Origin: Planctomycetota bacterium
GTDB lineage: Bacteria; Planctomycetota; MHYJ01; JACPRB01
Assembly (NCBI GenBank): GCA_023261405.1
Contig: JAHFOZ010000374.1
Span: 1 to 5,396 of the forward strand
Direction: 5' to 3'
DNA length: 5,396 nucleotides
This document shows positions 1 through 5,396 of this stretch, in pieces. Both the position numbers and the translations under genes were made by a program. The notes beneath the pieces were generated by a model, which was not told where the DNA came from, searched no databases, and worked only from the letters and a program-made list of their open reading frames with translations. How positions within the stretch are numbered: position 1 is the first letter of the stretch; the number at the start of each line of letters is the position of its first letter.

Positions 1-2661
1 CCCTCCCGGCTCAAGGTTCCGGACGAAAGGACCCAGAGCCACCTTCGCCTCCGCCACCTCCCCCTCCGTGGGTGACGGATGGTCCTCGAGGATGCGCCGG
101 GCCAGAGCCCGCTTGTCCGGAGGGATCAACGACCGGCCCATCATGCTGGACATCAGGGCCTCGTCCTGGATCGCGTCGCGGAAGCGGTGGGCCACGTACA
201 CCTCGATCGCCCGGCGCTGCTCCCGAAGCTTCTCCTCGGGCATGGGGCCCCACTTCCCGAGCGCCTCATGATGGCTCAGGGACATCGAGAGCGGCATGAG
301 GTCCGGGTAGTCGCGCGCCCATTTCTGGAACAACAAGATTCCCAGGGATTGCATGGCAAGCACCATCACGGGCACGAAGGCGCATCCCGCCAGGAGCGCG
401 AGGCGGCGCGGGCGGGAGACGTCGGCAGGCTTTTCAAGGAGCGGGTGGAGCCGGCCGGACGCCTCGCGGGGTCCCTTGAGCCCGGCCAGATCGTCTACGA
501 AGCTCCGCGCCGCAAGGGCGATGGGGCCTACGACCGACCGCCCTGCAGCTTCCCCCGCCGGCACGGCGCGCCCCTCCAGCGCGCTCACCGCCACCTGCTT
601 GAGGAGAAGCTTGGCTCCCTCCCGGTCCCGTCCGCCGGACGGCGCGATCTCGGCGGTCACCCCGGGGGCAGCGAAGTCGAGGAACTTCGCACGTCCCTCC
701 CCGGTGACCCACACGCGGTCCATCGAGAGAACTGCGGGGATGGAGCCGTCCTCCATGCCGGTCTCCAGTTCCCGCGCCAGGTCGTGGAGCCAGTAGCGCA
801 CGGCTGACCAAGGCTGCGGAGCGTCGAAGACCGCGACGAGGGGGCGGCCTGACGGAGCTTCGTAGGCATCCCAGGCCTCCCCCGGCGCGCGCTTGCCGTT
901 CAGCCAGCGAAGCCTCCCCGGCCGCCTCAACTGTCGGAGGGAGACTTCCACCGCCGGCGCCCCGTCCTTCGCCTTGCGGATCCAGACCCTCCTCAGGATC
1001 CGCGTGTCAAAACCGAGAACGATCTCGTCCTCTCCCGAGGTGCCCAGGCTTGCGAGGACGTGATAGGGCCCGATCTTCGGCTTGGACTCCGTGTCGGGCA
1101 GGGCCTGATCCCCGCGCGCCGCCACCGGTCGGGCCCGGTAGACCGACTTGAGGACGACCCGGGTGGAGCTCAGGAGCTCGTGGATCCCCGCGAAGCCGTT
1201 CCTCCGGCGGGCGGTCACGAAGAGAAGGGCCATCAGGACGTACATCGAGTACGCGATGACCATGCCATGGCCGCTCTGCTGGATGTTCATCATGACCCCG
1301 GGATCAACGGCGAACTGGGTCATGCTCGGCAGGATTGGGAGCAGGTAGAACACCGCCGCGCGGAGGAGCGCCCTGGGCACGCCGGCCGGGCCTCGGTTGG
1401 GGCCGACGACGCGGAGGCCGAAGATCGCCTTCCCGAGCGACGCGCCCCACCGGCCCTCCGGCAGGGCATAGAAGAGCGTCCAGACGCCGGCATATCCCAG
1501 GAACCCGAGAAACCGCACCGACATACTGACCTTCGCGGGATCCGCCCAGAGCTTCATGTCGGTGAAGAACATGAGCGAGACCGGCATCATCGCAATCGTG
1601 AGCAGGAAGAAATCGACGCATCCGGCGAAGAAACGGAGCCCCAGCGCTGCCGGAGTCGGCGCCTCGGACCCGTACGGCAGAAGGGCCCCGCGCAGCTCCG
1701 CGTAGTTCCGGAATCGATCCCCCGGGTTCTTGGCGAGGCAGCGCAGGACCGCCTTCGCCAGGCCCTTCGAGAGGCCGGGGCGCCACCTCGCCGGCGAGTC
1801 GGGCGGGCGGTCGAGCACGGTGGCGATGAGCTGCACGAGGTCCTTCCCCTCGTGCGGCGTCCGCGCCGTGAGGAGGTAGTAGAGCGTGACCCCCACCGAG
1901 TAGATGTCGGAGCGGACCGTCAACTCGTCCCCCCGCAGCTGCTCGGGCGAGGAGAAGGCGGGCGTCCCGAGGAATGTGCCGCTCGTCGTGAGGTTCGTCT
2001 CGGCGCGGGGCTCGGAGTAGATCGAGAGGCCGTAGTCGCCGACCTTGACCGTCCCGTCCACGTCCACGAAGCAGTTGGACGGCTTGATGTCCCGGTGGAG
2101 GACGCCGACGGCCTGCGCGGCCTCGAGGCCTGAGATGATCTGGAGGACGGCATCTATCGCCTCGCCGACGGGGAGCGGGCCCTTCCCGCGGACGCGGTCC
2201 TGGAGCGTCCCGCCGGGCACCAGCTCCATCGTAATGGCCGGGGAGCCGTCGATCTCTTCGGTTCCGTAGATGTAGACGCTGTTCGGGTGGTTGACGGAGG
2301 CGGCGAGGCGACCCTCGCGGAGAAAGCGCCGGCGTGCCTCGGAGGAGTCGAACGTCTGGCCGAGGACCTTGAGGGCCACGCGGCGGCCGCTCTCGAGGTG
2401 CTCGGCCTCGTAGACGGCGCCCATGCCGCCCCGGCCCAGTTCGCGGGCGATCAGGTAGCCACCGAACGGACGGCCCGGCACGGGCGCGGCCGTCGCGGGG
2501 GCCGCCGGCGCGCCCGGTGGCGCGAAGGACGGGGCGCCGATCAAGGTCGGGACGTCACTCGCCTTGAGCTGGGTGGACAGCCCGGCCTTCATGAGGCAGA
2601 CGGGGCACATCCCCTCCGGGGCATCCGTGGGGAGTTCGGCGCCGCATTCCGTACACTTCAT
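1..2661 (-). CDS. Modular Ser/Thr protein kinase: zinc ribbon, kinase, RDD membrane domain, pseudokinase (3' end outside window)
   Basis: Open for 887 codons from the ATG at 2661 to the left edge, with no stop, so the C-terminus is missing. Residues 1-25 form a zinc ribbon (C3, C6, C19, C22). Residues 68-330 are a Hanks-type kinase with all key residues: glycine loop LGRGGMGAVY (75-84), ATP lysine K98, E116, catalytic loop HRDIKPSN (189-196), DYG (209-211, in place of DFG), SPE (238-240). Residues about 337-505 resemble the RDD family, with R343, D350, four hydrophobic segments (about 346-366, 383-401, 432-445, 466-483) and a closing IHELLSSTRVV. Residues about 531-745 look like a second, degenerate kinase domain: start KIGPYHVLASLG, no HRD loop, but LDFAAPG (661-667) in the DFG position. 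A further membrane segment (about 753-778) leads to a probably extracytoplasmic tail. The likely role is membrane-linked phosphosignalling, perhaps onto the upstream sigma factor; substrate and signal are unknown. The kinase and RDD calls are firm, the pseudokinase call is likely. Confidence 0.93.
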   Translation of the reverse strand, partial: MKCTECGAELPTDAPEGMCPVCLMKAGLSTQLKASDVPTLIGAPSFAPPGAPAAPATAAPVPGRPFGGYLIARELGRGGMGAVYEAEHLESGRRVALKVLGQTFDSSEARRRFLREGRLAASVNHPNSVYIYGTEEIDGSPAITMELVPGGTLQDRVRGKGPLPVGEAIDAVLQIISGLEAAQAVGVLHRDIKPSNCFVDVDGTVKVGDYGLSIYSEPRAETNLTTSGTFLGTPAFSSPEQLRGDELTVRSDIYSVGVTLYYLLTARTPHEGKDLVQLIATVLDRPPDSPARWRPGLSKGLAKAVLRCLAKNPGDRFRNYAELRGALLPYGSEAPTPAALGLRFFAGCVDFFLLTIAMMPVSLMFFTDMKLWADPAKVSMSVRFLGFLGYAGVWTLFYALPEGRWGASLGKAIFGLRVVGPNRGPAGVPRALLRAAVFYLLPILPSMTQFAVDPGVMMNIQQSGHGMVIAYSMYVLMALLFVTARRRNGFAGIHELLSSTRVVLKSVYRARPVAARGDQALPDTESKPKIGPYHVLASLGTSGEDEIVLGFDTRILRRVWIRKAKDGAPAVEVSLRQLRRPGRLRWLNGKRAPGEAWDAYEAPSGRPLVAVFDAPQPWSAVRYWLHDLARELETGMEDGSIPAVLSMDRVWVTGEGRAKFLDFAAPGVTAEIAPSGGRDREGAKLLLKQVAVSALEGRAVPAGEAAGRSVVGPIALAARSFVDDLAGLKGPREASGRLHPLLEKPADVSRPRRLALLAGCAFVPVMVLAMQSLGILLFQKWARDYPDLMPLSMSLSHHEALGKWGPMPEEKLREQRRAIEVYVAHRFRDAIQDEALMSSMMGRSLIPPDKRALARRILEDHPSPTEGEVAEAKVALGPFVRNLEPGG

Positions 2662-2669
2662 CCCGGGAT

Positions 2670-2676
2670 CCTCCTT
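2670..2676 (-). promoter_or_regulatory. Strong Shine-Dalgarno of the kinase gene
   Basis: On the minus strand AAGGAGG lies 8 bases before the ATG at 2661. It decides the start, which also places the zinc-ribbon cysteines at the very N-terminus as is usual for this kinase type. The 72-base gap after the sigma-factor stop shows no clear terminator, so the two genes are probably cotranscribed. Confidence 0.8.
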
Positions 2677-2733
2677 CAAGCTTGCCTGCACTCCCTTAGA
2701 AGCAAGCAGGGGACGGGGTCACGCGGAATCGGT

Positions 2734-3474
2734 TCATCGGGAGAGGGACGCCATGAGGTGGCGGAGCTCGTCTCCGACGTCGGCTGGATCCTCGACCGTC
2801 CAGGCTACCTCCCCGCGGAGCAGCTCCCGGTAGCGCGCGCGCATCCTGCGGGCCGCCTCCTTGACGGCGCCCTCGCTCATCCCGGCATGGCCCGCGATCT
2901 CCGCGTACGGCAGCGTGCCGGCCCCCTGGAGGGCGGGCTTCAGGGCCTCGAAGAGCGCCTCCTTTCCCGAGGCCCTGGCTTCCTCGCGGAGACGGCGGAG
3001 GGCATGTTCCAGAAGCGTGAGCGCCCAGGCGCGCTCGAAGAGGCTCTCAGGTGTGGCCGGGTCGGCCGGTTCCCGGGCGTAGCGACCCTCGCCGTCGATT
3101 GAGGCGGGAACGCGTGGACCGCCGCGCTTGAACGCGCGGGCGCGGTCGCGCTCGTTCGACATGAAGTGTTTCATCGACGCCAGCAGGAACGCGCGGAACC
3201 GGCCCTTCGCCGGGTCGACCCGTCCGAGGTCGGGCTTTTCGACGAGGCGGGCGAAGAATCCCTGTACAAGATCCTGGGCATCGTGACAAGCGAGCCCGCG
3301 CCTCCTCGCGAAGGCGTAGAGGGGATACCAGTAGGTCCCGATCAGCTTGCCGAGCGCCTCGCGGGCCCGCGGCACCCCGCCCCTGCCGGCCGACAGGACC
3401 AGGCTCCAGTGGGTGGTGGCGAAGCGGTCGGCGCCCGGCGGTGCCGACGAAGCCCCCTGGGATTGGTGAGGCAT
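2734..3474 (-). CDS. ECF-like RNA polymerase sigma factor ('ATTHWSLV' type), partner of the downstream kinase
   Basis: 246 residues. It would direct RNA polymerase to a dedicated promoter set. The N-terminus carries FATTHWSLV (18-26), the signature of a large group of ECF-like sigma factors in Planctomycetes, Verrucomicrobia and Acidobacteria. Residues about 41-119 match sigma region 2: YWYPLYAFARRRG, then DAQDLVQGFFARL (65-77) and KGRFRAFLLASMKHF (90-104). Residues about 155-222 match region 4, with the helix-turn-helix in LPYAEIAGHAGMSEGAVKEA (188-207). The tail from 223 (VAWTVEDPADVGDELRHL) is an extension beyond region 4 also typical of this group. The frame stays open far upstream into the CAP gene, so the start is chosen by homology: ATG at 3474, just before the conserved N-terminus. 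No Shine-Dalgarno is visible before it (TTAGAAATCAAT); an in-frame GTG six codons upstream is an alternative. No anti-sigma gene is seen; the kinase follows after 72 bases. Target promoters cannot be inferred. Confidence 0.92.
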   Translation of the reverse strand: MPHQSQGASSAPPGADRFATTHWSLVLSAGRGGVPRAREALGKLIGTYWYPLYAFARRRGLACHDAQDLVQGFFARLVEKPDLGRVDPAKGRFRAFLLASMKHFMSNERDRARAFKRGGPRVPASIDGEGRYAREPADPATPESLFERAWALTLLEHALRRLREEARASGKEALFEALKPALQGAGTLPYAEIAGHAGMSEGAVKEAARRMRARYRELLRGEVAWTVEDPADVGDELRHLMASLSR

Positions 3475-3513
3475 ATTGATTTCTAACACGTCCGGTCCGG
3501 ATCGGCAAGGCTC

Positions 3514-3542
3514 ATCCTGGTCCGGGAGAGGGCTCTTTTCAA
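3514..3542 (-). promoter_or_regulatory. Candidate promoter for the sigma factor-kinase pair
   Basis: On the minus strand a TTGAAA (3542-3537; 5 of 6 to the -35 consensus) is followed after 17 bases by CAGGAT (3519-3514; only 3 of 6 to the -10 consensus). Transcription would start near 3507, giving a leader of about 33 bases. The -35 box touches the edge of the 22-bp palindrome, an arrangement expected for regulated promoters. The -10 match is weak and the genome is G+C rich, so this is a suggestion only; the sigma factor could also use its own unknown promoter type here. Confidence 0.22.
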
Positions 3543-3563
3543 ATGTTGCTTTAAAGCAACATT
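3542..3563. promoter_or_regulatory. Perfect 22-bp palindrome, probable operator upstream of the sigma factor gene
   Basis: The left half AATGTTGCTTT (3542-3552) is followed without a spacer by its exact reverse complement AAAGCAACATT (3553-3563). Flanking TTTTC (3536-3540) and GAAAA (3566-3570) extend the symmetry with a 1-base versus 2-base offset. Only 6 of 22 bases are G or C, in sharp contrast to its surroundings. It lies 42 bases after the CAP stop and 67 bases before the sigma-factor ATG. A TTGC-6-GCAA core is the kind of site a dimeric helix-turn-helix regulator binds. A terminator is less likely: there is no T tract after the stem on either strand, since T's precede and A's follow it in both directions. 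The binding protein is unknown. Confidence 0.6.
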
Positions 3564-3605
3564 GTGAAAAACTTGAGCAGGGTGGATGGACCGCCGGGGC
3601 CAAAC

Positions 3606-5015
3606 CTAGGGCCGGCCGAAGCCCTCGCGGCCGCCCGCGCCGGTGGAGAAGCGCCATGTCTTTGACCACGGCTTGCCTTCCACATCCACTTGCAGGGACA
3701 CTTCGTACTCCGTGTTCGGCTTGAGCGGGTCCTTGGCGATGATGCAGACCGAGTGCTGGTATCCGCTGAATTCGTTCGACGCGCCCTGGTCGGGATCGTA
3801 GAGGTAGCACGTCACCGTCTCGCCGGCCGGCGGCCGGGGTGGGGCGCCCGGGGCCGCCGCGGGCCCGACGACCTTGAGCGAAGAAGAGACGAGCTTCACC
3901 TTGGGCGTGCCGAAGTACGCGGTCACCGGATAACCGGATGCGGTGTCCCCCGGGCAGGCGTCGGGCGCCTCCTTTCCGTACCGCACGCCCACGCCTTCCT
4001 GCCCGGGCACCGGGCAAATCACGGGCCAGAACTGAGCCGGCGCCTTGCCCACGCTGGAGCGGCCGTCGATGCCGCCGTAGCGTCCCTCGTATCCCACGCC
4101 GAAGGCGAGCGTCTGCGGGCGGATCACGTCCTGCCGGTGGAAGTAGGTCTGCACCATCCCCGCCGCCACCGAATCGGCCGGGGAACCCGAACTCAGGATG
4201 CTCCGCATCCCCGCCTCGTGCCCTTCCGGGGAGTAGCCGGGCTTCCCCTTCTCCTCCGGATGGGTGAGGATGTTGTTCTGTGCCATGTACCCGCAGTGCT
4301 TCTGCAGCTCCGCGCTCAGCTTGACGTCCTCGGGCCGCGGGGTCAGGCCGAGTTTCACGCGCTCGCCGTTCACTCCCTTCAGGATCGGCAGCGCTGCGGC
4401 CACCGTGGTCGCCAGCGGTCGGCCCTTCACCGAGGGCGCCTCACCCAGTTTCCCGAACTCGATGCCGGAAAATTCCATGGTCGCCGAACACCAGCGCTCG
4501 GCGGGACCCGGGAGCGGGTAGAGCCAGGTCTCGTTCTGCCACGCCATGCCGTCCACGCCGGGTTCGTTGTAGATGCCGTTCGCATTGGCGTCCACGATCA
4601 CGAACTGCTCGGCCTCCACCTGCACCCGCAGGACCGTCTGATTCCGGTAGACGTACGTGCCGTCGGGCAGGCGGCGGAACTCGATCTTTGCCGTGAGGGA
4701 CTTGGGCTTGTCCCCCTCCCCCTTGAGCGGCACGCTGACCACGTCCCGCTTGGAGAGCACCCAGAATTTCCCGTCCCCCTTGGAGTCGATCTCGAGTTTT
4801 CCGTTCGCATCGGGACGAAGCGTCATCGTAAGATCGCCAATCTCTATCTTCTCCGATACCCGGCGGTCAAGCTCGCCCAGGAGTTGGGCCTGATGGTGTG
4901 TGGGGGAATCCTGGGGAATGATGACGGCCTTCAACGGCCGCTCCGCCGACTGCGGCACGGCGCCCAGCGAAGCCAGCGCGGCAACCACGCCGGCGAGTAT
5001 CCCGCTCCTCTTCAT
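3606..5015 (-). CDS. Secreted CAP (SCP/PR-1)-domain protein with C-terminal beta-sandwich-like module
   Basis: 469 residues. Residues 1-24 are a signal peptide: MKR, a hydrophobic stretch ILAGVVAALASLGAV, cleavage probably within 19-24. Residues about 45-190 form a beta-rich region I cannot assign; it contains DANANGIYNEPGVD (142-155), which resembles a calcium loop. Residues about 214-345 match the CAP fold: VNGERVKLGLTP (215-226), KHCGYMAQNNILTHPEEKGKPGY (H240, H252), H266, and a YFHRQDVI helix (H293, R294) before AFGVGYEGRYGGIDGR. Residues about 362-458 look like a beta-sandwich ending KPWSKTWRFSTG, found after CAP domains in related planctomycete-type proteins. All six cysteines (176, 241, 334, 354, 403, 424) fall in the mature part, so disulfides are possible in the periplasm or outside. 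The start is the ATG at 5015, fixed by GGAGG at 5024-5028; an in-frame TTG at 5030 is less likely. CAP proteins have diverse roles (lipid or ligand binding, rarely proteolysis), so no specific function is claimed. Confidence 0.85.
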   Translation of the reverse strand: MKRSGILAGVVAALASLGAVPQSAERPLKAVIIPQDSPTHHQAQLLGELDRRVSEKIEIGDLTMTLRPDANGKLEIDSKGDGKFWVLSKRDVVSVPLKGEGDKPKSLTAKIEFRRLPDGTYVYRNQTVLRVQVEAEQFVIVDANANGIYNEPGVDGMAWQNETWLYPLPGPAERWCSATMEFSGIEFGKLGEAPSVKGRPLATTVAAALPILKGVNGERVKLGLTPRPEDVKLSAELQKHCGYMAQNNILTHPEEKGKPGYSPEGHEAGMRSILSSGSPADSVAAGMVQTYFHRQDVIRPQTLAFGVGYEGRYGGIDGRSSVGKAPAQFWPVICPVPGQEGVGVRYGKEAPDACPGDTASGYPVTAYFGTPKVKLVSSSLKVVGPAAAPGAPPRPPAGETVTCYLYDPDQGASNEFSGYQHSVCIIAKDPLKPNTEYEVSLQVDVEGKPWSKTWRFSTGAGGREGFGRP

Positions 5016-5023
5016 CCTGATTC

Positions 5024-5028
5024 CCTCC
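5024..5028 (-). promoter_or_regulatory. Shine-Dalgarno of the CAP-domain gene
   Basis: GGAGG on the minus strand, 8 bases before the ATG at 5015. It selects this ATG over the in-frame TTG at 5030, which overlaps the site itself. The resulting N-terminus begins MKRSG, a normal signal-peptide start. Confidence 0.75.
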
Positions 5029-5082
5029 AACTGCCCCTTTAGACACCGACTGAAGCGGCCGGCCCGGGAAAATGTCCGTCAC

Positions 5083-5396
5083 TCACGGCGTCCCCCGGCG
5101 AGCCTGCCTCCTGAAGCAGCCCGGCGAGACCCCGGTCGCCTCCTTGAATACAGCGCTCAGGTAGGCCGGCTGGTGGAACCCGGCTTGGTCGCTTACCTGC
5201 GAAATCTTGAGGTCGGTCCCCGAGAGCAGGGCACGGGCGCGCTCGATCTTGAGCCGGTGTATCTCTTCCTTCGGGGTCCGCCCCAGGAGACGCCGGAAGC
5301 GGTGCTCGAGGGACCGGCGGGAGAGCGGAACCTCGCGAAGCACCGCATCCACGTGGATCCCTTCGCAGGCGTGCCGCCGGATGAAGTGGAGCGCGC
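5083..5396 (-). CDS. AraC/XylR-family transcription regulator, C-terminal DNA-binding domain (5' end outside window)
   Basis: The last 103 residues of a protein whose start lies beyond the right edge. The visible part is the AraC-type DNA-binding domain with both helix-turn-helix units: the first in GIHVDAVLREVPLSRRSLEHRF, the second in KISQVSDQAGFHQPAYLSAV followed by FKEATGVSPGCFRRQ. The lead-in FIRRHACEGIHVD and the VPLSRRSLE / GRTPKEEIHRLK wording are those of XylR-like regulators that usually carry a periplasmic-binding-protein-like sugar-sensing domain ahead of the DNA-binding part; that domain would be outside the window. The frame is open across the edge, so the GTG at 5352 is internal and not a start. 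The gene ends 67 bases before the CAP gene on the same strand; whether it regulates that gene cannot be told. The ligand is unknown, so no gene symbol is given. Confidence 0.9.
   Translation of the reverse strand, partial: ALHFIRRHACEGIHVDAVLREVPLSRRSLEHRFRRLLGRTPKEEIHRLKIERARALLSGTDLKISQVSDQAGFHQPAYLSAVFKEATGVSPGCFRRQARRGTP

Noticed and set aside
1060..2133. Long plus-strand open frame of 357 codons
   Set aside because: It is antisense to the kinase gene, its translation is rich in R, G, E and H with no recognisable domain, and long spurious frames are expected opposite high-G+C genes.
2680..2707. Weak inverted repeat GCTTGC / GCAAGC between sigma factor and kinase genes
   Set aside because: Only 6 bp with a 16-base loop and no T tract; not enough for a terminator, and cotranscription is more likely.
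2287..3102. Plus-strand open frame of 271 codons
   Set aside because: It spans antisense across two well-supported genes and the gap between them, with no domain and no ribosome site I can support.
3484..3516. Ten-codon minus-strand frame (MSLADPDRTC) ending just before the sigma factor start, as a possible leader peptide
   Set aside because: So short a frame is expected by chance, and there is no attenuator-like structure or run of regulatory codons.
2738..3532. Shared 10-mer CGGGAGAGGG at 2738-2747 and 3523-3532
   Set aside because: A 10-base G+C-rich match in a window of this size is weak evidence; the flanks diverge at once and the positions relative to genes differ.
3475..4017. N-terminal extension of the sigma factor by 181 codons
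   Set aside because: The frame is open only because stops are rare in this composition; it overlaps the CAP coding region in another frame and shows no homology. The conserved sigma N-terminus begins just after the ATG at 3474.
3690..5042. Plus-strand open frame of 450 codons opposite the CAP gene
   Set aside because: Its translation is low-complexity Arg/His/Leu-rich with no domain, while the minus strand gives a clear signal peptide, CAP motifs and a ribosome site.
5054..5070. G+C-rich self-complementary GGCCGGCC stretch between the AraC and CAP genes
   Set aside because: Short G/C palindromes are common in this composition, and there is no T tract or promoter-like context to support a terminator or operator.

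Overview
The window is a high-G+C bacterial segment in which all four recognisable genes lie on the minus strand. In transcription order (right to left) they are: the C-terminal end of an AraC/XylR-type transcription regulator (cut by the right edge), a secreted CAP/SCP-domain protein, an ECF-like sigma factor of the 'ATTHWSLV' type, and a very large modular Ser/Thr protein kinase (cut by the left edge after 887 codons). No tRNA, rRNA, CRISPR array, transposase or insertion sequence is visible. Coding density is high; the three intergenic gaps are 67, 131 and 72 bases.

The gene types point to the Planctomycetes/Verrucomicrobia (PVC) group or possibly Acidobacteria. The ECF-like sigma factor followed directly by a kinase that starts with a 'CxxC...CPxC' zinc ribbon is a paralogous pair common in those phyla. 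The AraC fragment has the VPLSRRSLE / GRTPKEEI wording of their XylR-like regulators. This is family recognition, not a phylogenetic result, and the phylum stays open.

Region by region: 5083-5396 holds two AraC helix-turn-helix units. 3606-5015 encodes an exported 469-residue protein with a signal peptide, an unassigned beta-rich N-terminal region, a CAP domain and a C-terminal beta-sandwich-like module. 3475-3605 is a regulatory gap with a perfect 22-bp A+T-rich palindrome. 2734-3474 encodes the sigma factor. 1-2661 encodes the kinase: zinc ribbon, complete kinase domain, four-helix RDD membrane domain, degenerate second kinase-like domain, further membrane segment and an apparently extracytoplasmic C-terminal region.

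The sigma factor and kinase are best read as one signalling unit. No anti-sigma factor is visible, and elsewhere kinases are known to activate ECF sigma factors by phosphorylation (EcfP/PknT of Vibrio parahaemolyticus), so the kinase may control its partner sigma factor. The palindrome sits where an operator for this pair would be expected. Links to the CAP protein and the AraC regulator rest only on proximity and shared orientation.
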